In this document: positions 17,646 through 28,405 of the stretch, in pieces | How the letters are laid out: each line of letters opens with the position of its first letter | Position numbering within the stretch: the stretch's first letter is position 1 | Origin: Saprospiraceae bacterium | GTDB taxonomy: Bacteria > Bacteroidota > Bacteroidia > Chitinophagales > Saprospiraceae | Direction of reading: 5' to 3' | Assembly (NCBI GenBank): GCA_016714785.1 | Contig: JADKCC010000051.1 | Coordinates: 1-33,205, forward strand | DNA: 33,205 nucleotides | The notes under the pieces: model-generated | Seen by the model: the letters and a program-made list of their open reading frames with translations, nothing else | The model's database searches: none | What the model was told of the DNA's origin: nothing | Translations under genes and position numbers: made by a program

Positions 17646-20600
17646 ATGATGGGTAAAAGGCAAAAGTATGGTTCCAACATCAACATCGTAAGGTTTGGAG
17701 CCATACTTTTTTTAATAAATTCCATATTGTTTTCATCTAAAATAGTAGCCCAACATCAGCCTATTCCACTTAAATATTTACATTTTCAAAATTATTCGGA
17801 AAAGGATGGCGCCAATGTGCAACCTATCTATTACAGAGATAAAAAAGACTTTATGTGGATTTTTTTTAATACCATACAGCGATTTGATGGTCATCATTTT
17901 AAGTCCTATTTTAAAAAAGAAGATGGATATATCTTTGGTGCGATGGTAGAAGACAAGCTTCATAATCTTTTTGTGTTAACTTGGTATCATGGTATTAAAA
18001 AATATAGTGAGAAAAATGATAACTTTCTCGATTTTCAAGATAGTATCATAGTAAATGGCAAGAAAAGGTTGCTAAGCGGTGGAATTGCTGTCACATCCAA
18101 CGGTGATATTTGGATTGCAGGAAGCGACTACATAGCTAGACTTAAAAATGGTGGAAAGGCGTTTGAAGATATCACGCCCTTACTCGGGCTACCTTATACA
18201 CCATACCCAGATGGTATATTCTTTGATGACCAAAACCATTGGTGGTTTTCGACTTCGGATTTAGGCGTAATTCGTATCCATACGTCCACATTAGAAGTCA
18301 CCACTAGTTATCATAATCCAAAAAATGAACCCATCTTTGATCAATGTATAGGTACGGCACATATCATTAAAGATAAAGATCATAATTTATGGATAAAACA
18401 GTTTGTTCATCCTCATCCACAGCGATGGATCAAAAGATATAATATGGATTCTAATCAATGGCATACCTATACTTTTCCATACAAATCCACTATAAAACTT
18501 GAGTTTGGAGCTACTTGGATACACAATTATTTTGTAGATAATCACGGTGTATTATGGGTGCGCTTAGGAGAAAATGTTGGTATAGCACGTTATAAAAAGG
18601 CTGAAGATCGCTTTGAAATACTTTATACAGAAAAACAGAAACCACACGGTCTGGAAGGTGGTTTTGTTTATGGGTCACCTAGTTCACCACTAGTATATGA
18701 TCGATTGGGCAATTTTGTGACATCAAGCGTAGATATATTGCCTTTCAACCCGTATAGGCAATACATGTATCAGATATCAAATGATGAAGTCATGCGTAGT
18801 TTGTTTGGTGACCAAAAAGACAATTTTGAAACACTTGAAACCAGTCATATCAGAAACCTAATACAGGCAGCCGATAGCAATATTTATGTCAGTTACATTG
18901 GTTTGGGTATTGTCAAACTTGACCGCTATTTTCAAAACCCTAAACATTTATGGTTTGTAAATAATGCAGCCACTTATACTTCGTGCATCTTTACGGTTGA
19001 TGGTCGAACATTATTTTTTGGTGATTCTGACTATCATATCTATTCCTTTGACATTGGAAGCCAAAAGGTAAAAAAAGTGGTAGATGGAACAGTGTTTGGG
19101 CGATACATCAGAAGCTATTTTGTAGAAAATGACACGACAATATGGCTTGGACACATCGAGGATGGTATATCAAAATTCAACCCTAAAACGAATGCAATTA
19201 AGAAATATGATGTACAGTTCATCCCTACATCAAGTCCTACTCAAGCTAATGTTTATGACATTGTACCGCATGGTGAAGATTATTTGTGGTTGGCTACCTA
19301 CATGAAAGGTCTTCAATTATTTGACAAACGAAGTGGGAAAATAGTAAAACAGTGGAGTCACCAAGGAACTAATGTGTCACATGTAGATGCTAGTTACTAT
19401 AATTTGCACCAGCATACTAAAGATACAATGCTCCTTGCATCCAACGATGGGCTCATCATTCTCAATACGCAAAGTATGAAGTGGAGTAAAATTGATGTTT
19501 CTGATGGCATGCGTGACAATATTTGTTTTGATATCCTGCCGTCTCCGCAAAATATGGTAGTAGCTATCAGTACGCAAAGTGAAGGTTTGTGCTTTGCCAA
19601 TATAAAAACTAAACAAGTCACTTATCCTTCTAAAGATCAAGGAAATACGATCAAATATTATCGCTCGGGTGGCATCACAACTTTGGCAGGCGAAATGATA
19701 TTTGTCTCAGCCCACCAAGGGTTGACCGTGGTACAGCCTTTTGAAAATAAAGAACAACCAATGAATTTGAAGTTAACGGAGTTGATCATAAATGAAAAAA
19801 ATTATCCGTTGACTTATACTTCCAATGAACCATTGTCCATCAATCTGAAAGAAGAGGCAAATAAAGTAGAGATCAAGTTCAGTATCATGGATTTATGGCA
19901 TAGCTCAGCTACAGAATATTATATTTTTCTGAAAGGTGGCAATGATAAATGGGAAAAAGTATTAAAACCTACTATCACCTACCAATATCTCAAATCAGGA
20001 AATTATGAACGCAAGATCAAGGCTATAAATACTTCAACAGGGCAATCGAAAATTATTCGTGCTCTGATTATGAAAGTTTATCCACCTTGGTACAAGTCTG
20101 TGTGGTTTGTTGGTTTCTCATTTATAGCAATATCAACAGGTCTTTATGCTTTTTTCTCATACCGATATCAACAAAAGAAAAAATTGAATGATTCAAAAAT
20201 GAGTATTTCCAATCTTAATGCCCAAAATTTCCAAAAACAATTAGAAATTGAGCAATTTCAAAAACAACTTAATGAAGTAAAACTTGAAGTACTCAGAGCA
20301 CAAATGAACCCACATTTTATATTCAATAGCCTTAATAGCATCGACAATTTTATTTTAAAAAATGACAAAAGATCGGCATCGGAGTATTTACATACGTTTT
20401 CGAAGCTCATACGAAACACGCTTGATAGCAGTAGAAATGAACTAGTGCCTTTCACCAAGGATTTTGAAACAATAAAATGGTATGTAGCGCTCGAACAAAT
20501 GAGGTTCAGACATATTTTTGCGTTTGAAACAAAAATAGATGAACACATTTTAAATAACAATACGATGGTACCACCGATGTTAGTACAGCCTTTCATAGAG

Positions 20601-20900
20601 AATGCCATCATCCATGGTTTGATCCCTTGCGAACGTACGGATTTGACCCTCGGTTTTGAAGCAAATATTAGGGGTAATGCGATTCATTACACCATCACTG
20701 ACAATGGTATAGGTCGTAAAGCTTCTCAATCATATAAGTCGCTAAACATGCGCAAAAGTGAAGGCATCAGCATCACTACCCAAAGATTAAAGATACACAA
20801 TGGCTCATTATACCAACCGTCAGATATGTCTATCCATGATCTCGTAGAAGGCGGAACGGCCAATGGGACACGGGTAGAAATAAAAATTTATATTAAATAA
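17646..20900 (+). CDS. Two-component propeller sensor histidine kinase (LytS-like output)
   Basis: A 1084-residue membrane protein. After an N-terminal signal/anchor (FGAILFLINSILFSSKIVAQ), residues ~35-700 form a periplasmic propeller sensor of the two-component-regulator-propeller kind, with repeated blade motifs such as NHWWFSTSDLGVIRI and DYLWLATYMKGLQLF. A Y_Y_Y-like domain occupies ~710-810, followed by one membrane helix (~816-838) and a coiled coil rich in Gln, Lys and Glu. The kinase core is of the LytS/His_kinase type: phospho-acceptor His890 in MNPHFIFNSLNSID, N-box PPMLVQPFIENAIIHGL and G-box TDNGIGRKAS. It probably phosphorylates the LytTR regulator encoded 9 bp downstream. The signal sensed may be a surface or sugar ligand, but this cannot be read from the sequence. 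Confidence 0.9.
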   Translation: MMGKRQKYGSNINIVRFGAILFLINSILFSSKIVAQHQPIPLKYLHFQNYSEKDGANVQPIYYRDKKDFMWIFFNTIQRFDGHHFKSYFKKEDGYIFGAMVEDKLHNLFVLTWYHGIKKYSEKNDNFLDFQDSIIVNGKKRLLSGGIAVTSNGDIWIAGSDYIARLKNGGKAFEDITPLLGLPYTPYPDGIFFDDQNHWWFSTSDLGVIRIHTSTLEVTTSYHNPKNEPIFDQCIGTAHIIKDKDHNLWIKQFVHPHPQRWIKRYNMDSNQWHTYTFPYKSTIKLEFGATWIHNYFVDNHGVLWVRLGENVGIARYKKAEDRFEILYTEKQKPHGLEGGFVYGSPSSPLVYDRLGNFVTSSVDILPFNPYRQYMYQISNDEVMRSLFGDQKDNFETLETSHIRNLIQAADSNIYVSYIGLGIVKLDRYFQNPKHLWFVNNAATYTSCIFTVDGRTLFFGDSDYHIYSFDIGSQKVKKVVDGTVFGRYIRSYFVENDTTIWLGHIEDGISKFNPKTNAIKKYDVQFIPTSSPTQANVYDIVPHGEDYLWLATYMKGLQLFDKRSGKIVKQWSHQGTNVSHVDASYYNLHQHTKDTMLLASNDGLIILNTQSMKWSKIDVSDGMRDNICFDILPSPQNMVVAISTQSEGLCFANIKTKQVTYPSKDQGNTIKYYRSGGITTLAGEMIFVSAHQGLTVVQPFENKEQPMNLKLTELIINEKNYPLTYTSNEPLSINLKEEANKVEIKFSIMDLWHSSATEYYIFLKGGNDKWEKVLKPTITYQYLKSGNYERKIKAINTSTGQSKIIRALIMKVYPPWYKSVWFVGFSFIAISTGLYAFFSYRYQQKKKLNDSKMSISNLNAQNFQKQLEIEQFQKQLNEVKLEVLRAQMNPHFIFNSLNSIDNFILKNDKRSASEYLHTFSKLIRNTLDSSRNELVPFTKDFETIKWYVALEQMRFRHIFAFETKIDEHILNNNTMVPPMLVQPFIENAIIHGLIPCERTDLTLGFEANIRGNAIHYTITDNGIGRKASQSYKSLNMRKSEGISITTQRLKIHNGSLYQPSDMSIHDLVEGGTANGTRVEIKIYIK

Positions 20901-20909
20901 CAAATTATC

Positions 20910-21656
20910 ATGGCACTAAAAACAATCATCATAGACGACGAATTGGACAGCTTGGAGTTGTTGCAATATAAAATCACAGAATATTGTCCTGGGTTAGAAA
21001 TCATTGGAGCAACCCAATCTCCGGAAGAAGGCAAAAACTTGATCACCACCTTGATGCCGGATGTCGTGTTTTTGGATGTTGAAATGCCAAGAATGAATGG
21101 CTTTAGATTACTCAATGAATTAAGTCCTATCATGTTTGAAGTCATTTTCACTACAGCATACAGTCATTATGCTATAGATGCCGTGAGAGTGAGTGCTTTT
21201 GACTATCTTACGAAGCCTATTTCTATTCAAGATCTTGAAAATTGTGTAGAAAGATTACTGACTAAATTTGCGCAACAAACTGAGAGAAAGACTATTAATT
21301 CAACTATCCGTAGTATGGATGAGAGTATCATTGTCATTCCTACTTCTGAGACGATAGAGTTTGTCAAGGTATCTGATATCATATATTTGGAAGCTAATAG
21401 TAATTACACCACCATCATTTTGAATCAAAATAAAAAACTCATGGTTGCCAAAAGTTTGGGAGAATATGAACAAATGCTTACACAGCATCATTTCATGCGG
21501 CCACATAATTCAGTCTTAGTTAATCTTGCACAAGTAGTCAAGTTTGTTCGGGATGAAGGTGGAAGTATTTTAATGTCCAATGGCGCTTCGGTGCCCATCT
21601 CACGACGCAAGAGAGATGAATTTATTGAGATCATGAAGCGATTGAGTATCAATTAA
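20910..21656 (+). CDS. LytTR-family response regulator
   Basis: A 248-residue protein with a receiver domain at residues 1-120: acidic Asp9/Asp10, phospho-acceptor Asp56 in VVFLDVEMPRMNG, Thr81/Thr82 and Lys102 (FDYLTKP). A LytTR DNA-binding domain follows at ~140-245 (SETIEFVKVSDIIYLEANSN ... MRPHNSVLVNLAQVVKFV ... NGASVPISRRKRDEFIEIM). It starts 9 bp after the kinase stop, the normal arrangement for a cognate pair. LytTR regulators bind pairs of direct repeats upstream of target genes; no such site was found here. Likely targets are the neighbouring secreted or receptor genes, but this is inference. Confidence 0.95.
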   Translation: MALKTIIIDDELDSLELLQYKITEYCPGLEIIGATQSPEEGKNLITTLMPDVVFLDVEMPRMNGFRLLNELSPIMFEVIFTTAYSHYAIDAVRVSAFDYLTKPISIQDLENCVERLLTKFAQQTERKTINSTIRSMDESIIVIPTSETIEFVKVSDIIYLEANSNYTTIILNQNKKLMVAKSLGEYEQMLTQHHFMRPHNSVLVNLAQVVKFVRDEGGSILMSNGASVPISRRKRDEFIEIMKRLSIN

Positions 21657-21685
21657 GTACGCTAAATGTTGCAAAAAATTCAATA

Positions 21686-24600
21686 ATGATCAAAAAACAA
21701 AAGTGCGGGTTCAATTTCTACATCTCGAGATGTAAAGCCATGCTTTTTTATTTGAAGCAAATAAAAGTAGTACATATTTATTTACTGTCTTTTATGAGTA
21801 CTTTTGCTATAAATGTTTTTTGTCAACAACAGTTAAGTTTTAAAAAATACAATAATGAACAGTTATTGCCAGTCTCCAAACTTAACAATATTTATGTGGA
21901 CCAAAATCGTTTTCTTTGGTTACCCACAGCAAGAGGACTCTTTCAGTACAATGGTAGCAATTTTATTGAAATAAATGTAGAACAAAATGATGAAGTCGGA
22001 AATATTGTTAGTTTTAATAATATCTTAGAAGATAGTAAAGGGAATGTATTAATAGGTTGTTCGATTGGTATCTATATAAAATTAAACGGTCAAAATGCGT
22101 TTAAATTACACCCAAAAATAAGAAGTAAAGGTTACAATTGTCAGATTCTTAGCATAGATAAGCACAATAATTTGTGGTATGTAATTAACGATGGTAGTAA
22201 CACATTACACAAGGTAAGTCTAGATACGGGAGAAGTAAATATCATCAGCACTGATATTATCAATGCAAAATGCGTCGTTACCAACAAGGACAATGAAGTG
22301 GTCGGGCTGTGGTTTACAAAAAGTACAGGAGCGTGGTATTTGCCAATAATCAATCAGAATAAAGGTGGCCAAGTTGAAAAGTATTTTGATGCAGAAGATA
22401 AGTATTCCACCTTTGATGTACGCTTAGAAGGTAAAATAATAGTCTTGGATACTTCTCGTGTCTTACTGCCTACCATAGCAGGATTAATCATGGTCAACAG
22501 AATTTCAAAAAAACATACCATATTTGACTTTAAGCTATCCAATACGATGATTGATGATATCTCAATGGCGGCTAATGGCTTGATCTATTGTACAGTCAAT
22601 AGTGTAGGTGTTGTTATTTTTGATCTCAAAAAAGAGAAAGTTGTCAATATTTTAAGACATCACGATTCTGATCCTAGGAGTATCGCCTCAGATGATGTCG
22701 GGAAAATTTACATCGATAGATTCAATAATTTGTTTGTCAGCTGTGAGAGTGATGGGATAAGTCATTGTAGCTTAGAAGATCAGCGATATCAATTTTTCAG
22801 GCCATCATTTTTACCTACTGCAGAGTTAAAGTCCTTTTTGCCAACTTCCAATACGAAACATTGCATAGATTTTGACAATAAAATATATTTCACAGTGGAT
22901 CAAGGAAATATTGCCATTTGTGATTACGACTTTCAGGTCTCAAAAGTATTTGACCACAACTTAACCCATAGCATAAAGTGTCTTTTCAAAGCCAATGAAG
23001 ATTCGCTTTTTGCAGCCACTGATAAGGGTATTTTGCTATTTACGAAAGGTAAATTTGAAAAAATCCGCGTTAACTCGATTCTAAATGGCTTGCATTTCAA
23101 ATATATTGATCAATTACATGACGGTAGATTTTGGCAGCATCAGAAGCAGGTTTATTTGTAAGCAGTCTTCATAATGGAAAAATTATTTTTAATGAAATTT
23201 CGGTAAATCATCTTTTTGGTAACAAAAGTTATGATAAGTTTGTAGCAATAGATGAAAATCATTTACTCTTACAATTTGCCAATTCAGAATTACTTTATTG
23301 TAAAAAATCCCATAATTCATTTTCAGTAATTTCAAAATATCCCTTTAATGGAGTTCAAATCAATTCTTTTACAAAAATTAATAATCAACATATAATAATA
23401 GCTACAAGCGCTGGTATCATGATTTTTGATGCAAAGACCCAAAAATTGTCACAGCACAAAATATTAAAAGGGCAAAATATTTTAAGTTTGATTACTAATG
23501 GTGATACCATTATTGCCCTTACAAACAGGAGCGTCACAAAAATACTGCATAAAAATGCTCATTTAATGGTTTCGAATGAAACACCTACCAGGTTTGTTAG
23601 AAACATTAGCTCAAGCTATATATATCGAAATGGCCAGTATATACTTGGAACCTATAATGGGTTTATGAAATTTGACCCAAAAATTGATAATAAAGCAAGA
23701 GTCAAATATTTTTTTAATGATTTAGATTTAAAATTATCTGAAGCAAATATTTGGCAAAAATGGAATTTTAGTGACCGTATAAATATAGCTTTGACAGATC
23801 AAAAATCATTTACAGTATCTATTCCAGATTACATTTATGATACTGAAAACATATATTATAACTTGTCAGGCAATGTTAAAGATTGGAAATTTGTAAAAAC
23901 GGAGGTGTCATAAGCTTTGATAATCTGAGTCATGGTAATTATGACATTTACTTTAATATAGAACCAAATTTTAATAATGCAGAGCATAAATACATATATT
24001 TTGAAAAAAGATTTTGGCAAAACCTGTGGCTTCAAATACTTCTTTCAATCCTAATTCTTTATTTTATCATCTCTTTTTCTCGTCAGCAACAAAAACGAAA
24101 GGTCCAAGTCGCAGAACTTAATGCTGAAAACTTCCAAAAACAATTAGAAATTGAGCTATTTCAAAAGAAACTCAATGAAGTAAAACTCGAAGTGCTCAGG
24201 GCTCAAATGAACCCACACTTTATATTTAATAGCCTCAATAGCATAGACAATTTTATTATAAAAAACGACAAAAGATCGGCATCAGAATATTTAAATACGT
24301 TTTCGAAGCTTATAAGAAATACCCTTGACAGTAGTAGAAATGAACTCGTACCTTTCTCCAAGGATTTTGACACTATAAAATGGTATGTAGCGCTCGAACA
24401 AATGAGATTTAGACATATTTTTGCATTTGAAACCAAAATCGGTGAATCCATCTTTAATAATAATACTTTGGTACCTCCGATGTTGGTGCAGCCTTTTATA
24501 GAAAATGCCATTTTGCATGGTTTGATACCTTGCGAACGCACAGATTTAAAGCTCCTTTTTGAAGCAAATATGACCGATGAAGCCATTATATACACCATCA

Positions 24601-24812
24601 CCGACAATGGTATAGGCCGCAAAGCTTCTCAATCGTATAAGACACTAAACATACGCAAAAGCGAAGGTATAAACATCACCACTCAAAGACTTAAAATCCA
24701 TAATGGTGCAGCATACCAATCGTCTGATATGTCCATTTATGATCTAGAAAAAGATGGATTGCCTAGTGGTACCCGTGTTGAAATAAAAATTTATACTAAA
24801 CACGTGTATTAA
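21686..24812 (+). CDS. Second propeller sensor histidine kinase (two frameshifts)
   Basis: Three overlapping frames (21686-23161, 23131-23913, 23883-24812) join into one protein of about 1042 residues by adding one T to the T-run at 23129-23132 (GRFLAASEAGLFV) and one A to the A-run at 23895-23899 (FVKNGGVISFDNLS). The architecture equals the upstream kinase: N-terminal anchor, propeller sensor, one helix (~LWLQILLSILILYFIISFS), coiled coil and a LytS-type core with MNPHFIFNSLNSID, PPMLVQPFIENAILHGL and TDNGIGRKAS. From the coiled coil on, the protein is almost identical to the first kinase, while the sensor part has diverged strongly. This fits duplication with later gene conversion or selection on the output domain. 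No complete regulator follows, so it may signal to the regulator at 20910. Confidence 0.85.
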
Positions 24813-24819
24813 AAGTGTA

Positions 24820-24873
24820 AATGAATTAATTGAGATCATGAAGCGATTGAATATCAATGGAACCGTGACCTAA
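24820..24873 (+). pseudogene. 3' remnant of a second LytTR regulator
   Basis: The codons read NELIEIMKRLNIN followed by GTVT and a stop. The first 39 bases match the last 39 coding bases of the regulator gene (21615-21653) at 36 positions, where the protein reads DEFIEIMKRLSIN. The fragment begins 7 bp after the second kinase gene, where a cognate regulator is expected. The simplest explanation is that a kinase-regulator pair was duplicated and the second regulator was then deleted except for its end. Confidence 0.75.
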
Positions 24874-25081
24874 GTTGTATCATTTTTAATATTTTAAAGT
24901 AAACTTTATATTTGGTTGATATTGATTACGCACCCTAATCTAAATTTTGAAAGAAATATATTTATTACGCCGCAATTGGTTTATATTTGCTTTATTAAAC
25001 AATTATTTGATAATCAAAACATCACTTCTTTACCTTTTGCAATATTTCAACACATTTTTGTCCTTGTTAATTCAAGTCATT

Positions 25082-26614
25082 ATGAACAAACGTAACCTTC
25101 ATCGTATTTCTTTCACCGTAGCATTTATAACGCAATTGACCATTCTCTCTGCGCAGCTTCCAGAGCCAACCCAACAATTCCGTGGTCTTTGGGTCACGCA
25201 ATTCAAGACCACTGTATTAGGCAATACTGCCGCAGAAGATGCCTTGATTGCTTATGCTGTGGCCAATGATTTTAATTATCTTATCTGCACCAATATGTTT
25301 ACCATTCTCACTGCCACATGTGGCTCATTTACACCAGATATGATCGCATTGCAAGCTTTTGTAGCCAAAGCACATGCAGAAGGCATTGAGTACGTCAGTG
25401 GAAATGTCGGTGCACTTGCTACCGCTGAAAAAATTCAGGATTATAATAATTGCGGATTTGTCACCAGTGTACAAAAATTGGATATGATTACCTATGAATG
25501 TGAATTCTATAATGTGGCCACCAATGGTTCTTGTCCTAGTTATGCATCATATATTAGTCAGTTGTCATCGATAAAATCAATTTGCAGTGCAACCACATCA
25601 AGTGTGCTTGGTCGTCCGTTGGTATGTGAAGCCTACATCGGTGGCGAAGGAAGTTCTGGCCTGGTTTTGACTTATTCATCGGAAACTGAGATGGAAGAAA
25701 TCGCCACTGTCGCCGATCATATTTTGATCACCTATTATCGCCCGATGCCATCAAGTTCGGGTGGTAATTTTTTCAATTGGACAATAGATAGATTGGATTG
25801 GATAGCAAAAACAGGCGCTCCTAGCAATATTGTATTGTTACTTAAATCCAGAAATACAGATGGTAACAACATGAATGCTTATTTGGCGTCTTACCCGGGA
25901 TCACATTATAATGCAGTGCGGGATCCATTTTTATCATGGGTAGAAGGTATGGGTTACAATCCTTCACTGACAAAAGGATACAGAGAGAAATATGCTGACG
26001 GCACGTATCCATGGTTAGATGGCATCCAAGTTAAAGGTTTTACTTGGTTTGAGCATGAAGCAAATTTAGCACTTGGACCATTACCGATTTCACTTACTTT
26101 TTTTGATATCGCCAAAACACAAAATGAGCAGGTATTACTGAAATGGTCAACAGCATCTGAAGTGAATAACGATTACTTCGAAGTAGAAAATTCAGCAGAT
26201 GGTCAAGCGTGGCAATTTGTATCAAAAGTAGGTGGACAAGTAATAGTACTATCAGCCAATATTATCAATTTTTAGATGAAAATCCCCAAAGCGGAACATC
26301 TTATTACCGCATCAAACAAGTAGATTTTGATGGACAAATCAGTTATACACCTATAAAATCAATATCCTTTGATGTGCTCCATACCCAACATTCTTTCCAA
26401 ATATCTCCTAATCCTGTGACGCACCAATTGAGTATACAAGGTAAATATTCAGGAGAAACTCAGATACAAATATTTAATGCACAAGGACGTAAAATGGATG
26501 GCCTTTTATTCTATAAAGAACAAGAAAGGATGAGTGTGGATATATCCCATCTTCCCTGCTGGTTTATATCTATTGTTTGCTCATGGTGTAAGTTTAAGGT
26601 TTTTGAAATATTAA
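25082..26614 (+). CDS. T9SS-secreted protein of unknown catalytic type (two frameshifts)
   Basis: The start chosen is the ATG at 25082, which begins a signal peptide (HRISFTVAFITQLTILSAQ); the frame is open upstream to 24947 but that part is not protein-like. Adding a G at 26240 (GGQGNSTISQYYQFLDENPQ) and removing a C from CCC at 26554-26556 (DISHLPAGLYLLFAHG) gives 510 residues that end RFLKY. Residues ~20-335 are a globular domain with a possible TIM-barrel pattern (FRGLWVTQFKTT, DHILITYYRPMPSS, GIQVKGFTWFEHE); no family is recognised. Residues ~340-430 are a fibronectin-like linker (LLKWSTASEVNNDYFEVENS). The last ~75 residues are a type A T9SS sorting domain (FQISPNPVTHQLSI ... GLYLLFAHGVSLRFLK). 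It should be exported to the surface. Confidence 0.8.
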
Positions 26615-26626
26615 CATCGGCCAAAA

Positions 26627-27637
26627 ATGAAGTTCCTAATTTACGTTTTTTTTATCATCCAAATTATAAGTTGCAAAGGACAAACGAATCATCTTTTAGT
26701 TAAAGAAGTCATTTTAGATTGGTCAGAATATCCTGTGTATAGCACATTGATTGATGAATCTACTGAAAAAAATCAATGGAAATATGAATTCAAATATTTG
26801 GATAGTATAGACGTCTCTTGGATTACATATAACAGTGATGGTTTGAAGATAAAAGGAATAAAGGCCCAACCAAAGAAGGCTGGAAAGTATCCATGTATCA
26901 TATATAATCGTGGAGGCAACAGAGATTTTGGTGCTTTAAAAGTAGATCAAAGGTCTTTAAACTTGGCAAAACTTGCAAGCCATGGTTACATCGTTATCGC
27001 CAGCCAATATCGTGGAAATGGAGGCAGTGAAGGGCAAGAAGAATTCGGTGGAAAAGATGTAAATGATGTTTTAAATTTGATGGATGTTTTGGGAGAAATA
27101 GAAGAAGCAGACACCACTAGAGTAGGTATGTATGGTTGGAGCAGAGGCGGAATGATGACCTATTTAGCGCTTGCTAAATCAAATAAAATAAAAGCAGCCA
27201 TTGTAGGTGGTGCAGTATCAGATCTTCATCAAACTATCAGCGAGCGGCCTGAAATGGAAGAGAAAGTTATATCTCAATTAATTCCTGATTATCAGTCGCA
27301 TAAAACAGAAGAACTAGACAAAAGATCCGCTATAAAGTGGGCAAATAAATTTCCTAAAAACAAACCCATCCTTATGCTACACGGGAATGCTGACCAACAA
27401 GTAAATGTAAGTCAAAGCATCCAATTAGCTGCGGAATTTGATAAATTCAACATTCCTTACAATTTGAAAATATTCGAAGGTGGTGATCATAGTCTTTCCC
27501 AATACAAAATAGAGGTAAATGATCTTGTTTTAGATTGGTTTGATAAATATTTGAAACATGGAGAAACAAACCTAAATATGGAAGCATGGTATAAAGACGG
27601 TAATGTTCAGTTGGTTAAACAAAAAATACAAAAATGA
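26627..27637 (+). CDS. Alpha/beta hydrolase, prolyl-oligopeptidase type, probable lipoprotein
   Basis: A 336-residue protein with a lipobox-like end of the signal sequence (IISC, Cys16). The alpha/beta-hydrolase fold of the S9/dienelactone-hydrolase group is clear: KYPCIIYNRGGNRDFG, SQYRGNGGSEG, nucleophile Ser172 in YGWSRGGMMT, Asp256 in LHGNADQQV and His288 in GGDHS. It would cleave a peptide or ester bond in the periplasm or at the cell surface; the substrate is unknown. The start at 26627 follows the repaired stop of the T9SS gene by 12 bp, which supports both the frame repair and co-transcription. Confidence 0.9.
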   Translation: MKFLIYVFFIIQIISCKGQTNHLLVKEVILDWSEYPVYSTLIDESTEKNQWKYEFKYLDSIDVSWITYNSDGLKIKGIKAQPKKAGKYPCIIYNRGGNRDFGALKVDQRSLNLAKLASHGYIVIASQYRGNGGSEGQEEFGGKDVNDVLNLMDVLGEIEEADTTRVGMYGWSRGGMMTYLALAKSNKIKAAIVGGAVSDLHQTISERPEMEEKVISQLIPDYQSHKTEELDKRSAIKWANKFPKNKPILMLHGNADQQVNVSQSIQLAAEFDKFNIPYNLKIFEGGDHSLSQYKIEVNDLVLDWFDKYLKHGETNLNMEAWYKDGNVQLVKQKIQK

Positions 27638-27724
27638 AGCTTGTAAATACAGATTTAAAATCATCGTCATTTTTAGAGATCTATAGCTACATTTATCGTA
27701 ATTCAAAAGATTATAATTATTTTG

Positions 27725-27732
27725 TATTTTTG
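27725..27732 (+). promoter_or_regulatory. Putative -7 promoter element (TATTTTTG)
   Basis: TATTTTTG fits TAnnTTTG and lies just before a 33-bp palindrome, 60 bp upstream of the next gene. A -33 partner is missing, so the call is tentative. Confidence 0.25.
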
Positions 27733-27740
27733 TTGTATTC

Positions 27741-27773
27741 AAACCTTATAGGTTTTGAAAACCTATAAGGTTT
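27741..27773. repeat. 33-bp perfect palindrome (16-bp stem)
   Basis: AAACCTTATAGGTTTT at 27741-27756 is followed by one G and then by its exact reverse complement at 27758-27773. It sits between a gene end at 27637 and a start at 27792. It could form a strong hairpin as a terminator or mRNA stabiliser, or be a dispersed palindromic repeat or a protein-binding site. There is no long T tract after it. Confidence 0.8.
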
Positions 27774-27791
27774 AACACCAATACCTAAAAT

Positions 27792-28307
27792 ATGTACAAG
27801 ATGTTCATTTTTATAATCTCTATCATTTTGATGACCGAAAGTTGTCAGCAGCATTCAGTGCCCAAAGATTCCAAATATCTATCCATGGTAGGAGATATAG
27901 CGCCCGATCCCAAATTGGATGATCCTAATTTCACTTTGTGTAATGAAAAAAACACCAAACAATACCACAATCTCAATGAAGAGATGCAGTACGAAGGTGA
28001 AAAATATGCATTGGACCATACCTTTACGTCTAAGTTTAACGCTGATCCTACGATAAAAGATTCTGGTATGATTCGTATCCGATTTATAGTCAATTGCAAA
28101 GGTGAGATAGGAAGATTTCGTTTGATAAGTTCAGGATATGATTACAAAGAAAAGAAATTTAATAATTCGATTACAGACCAACTGATGACCATCACCAAAA
28201 GTCTCAAAGGATGGAAAATACTCTCTGACAAAAGAGGACCAAAAGATTACTATCAATACTTGATATTCAAAATAACAGATGGTCAAATCAAAGAAATACT
28301 GCCATAA
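27792..28307 (+). CDS. Small lipoprotein of unknown function
   Basis: A 171-residue protein. The signal sequence MYKMFIFIISIILMTESC has a weak lipobox ending at Cys18. The second half (SGMIRIRFIVNCKGEIGRFR ... SLKGWKI ... YQYLIFKI) loosely recalls the beta-strand pattern of a TonB C-terminal-like domain, where a central strand has the form IRFIV-N-KGEI and a Trp follows later. This likeness is weak and no function is assigned. It is followed immediately by the next frame, which opens on the last base of the stop codon. Confidence 0.65.
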   Translation: MYKMFIFIISIILMTESCQQHSVPKDSKYLSMVGDIAPDPKLDDPNFTLCNEKNTKQYHNLNEEMQYEGEKYALDHTFTSKFNADPTIKDSGMIRIRFIVNCKGEIGRFRLISSGYDYKEKKFNNSITDQLMTITKSLKGWKILSDKRGPKDYYQYLIFKITDGQIKEILP

Positions 28308-28405
28308 TGAATTATGAACGACGAATTTCGAACGCCAAAAGAACATTTGATTTTCACATTAAAAACAAATTTACTTTGGTAGTTTCTTTAATCAAATATC
28401 TTAAT

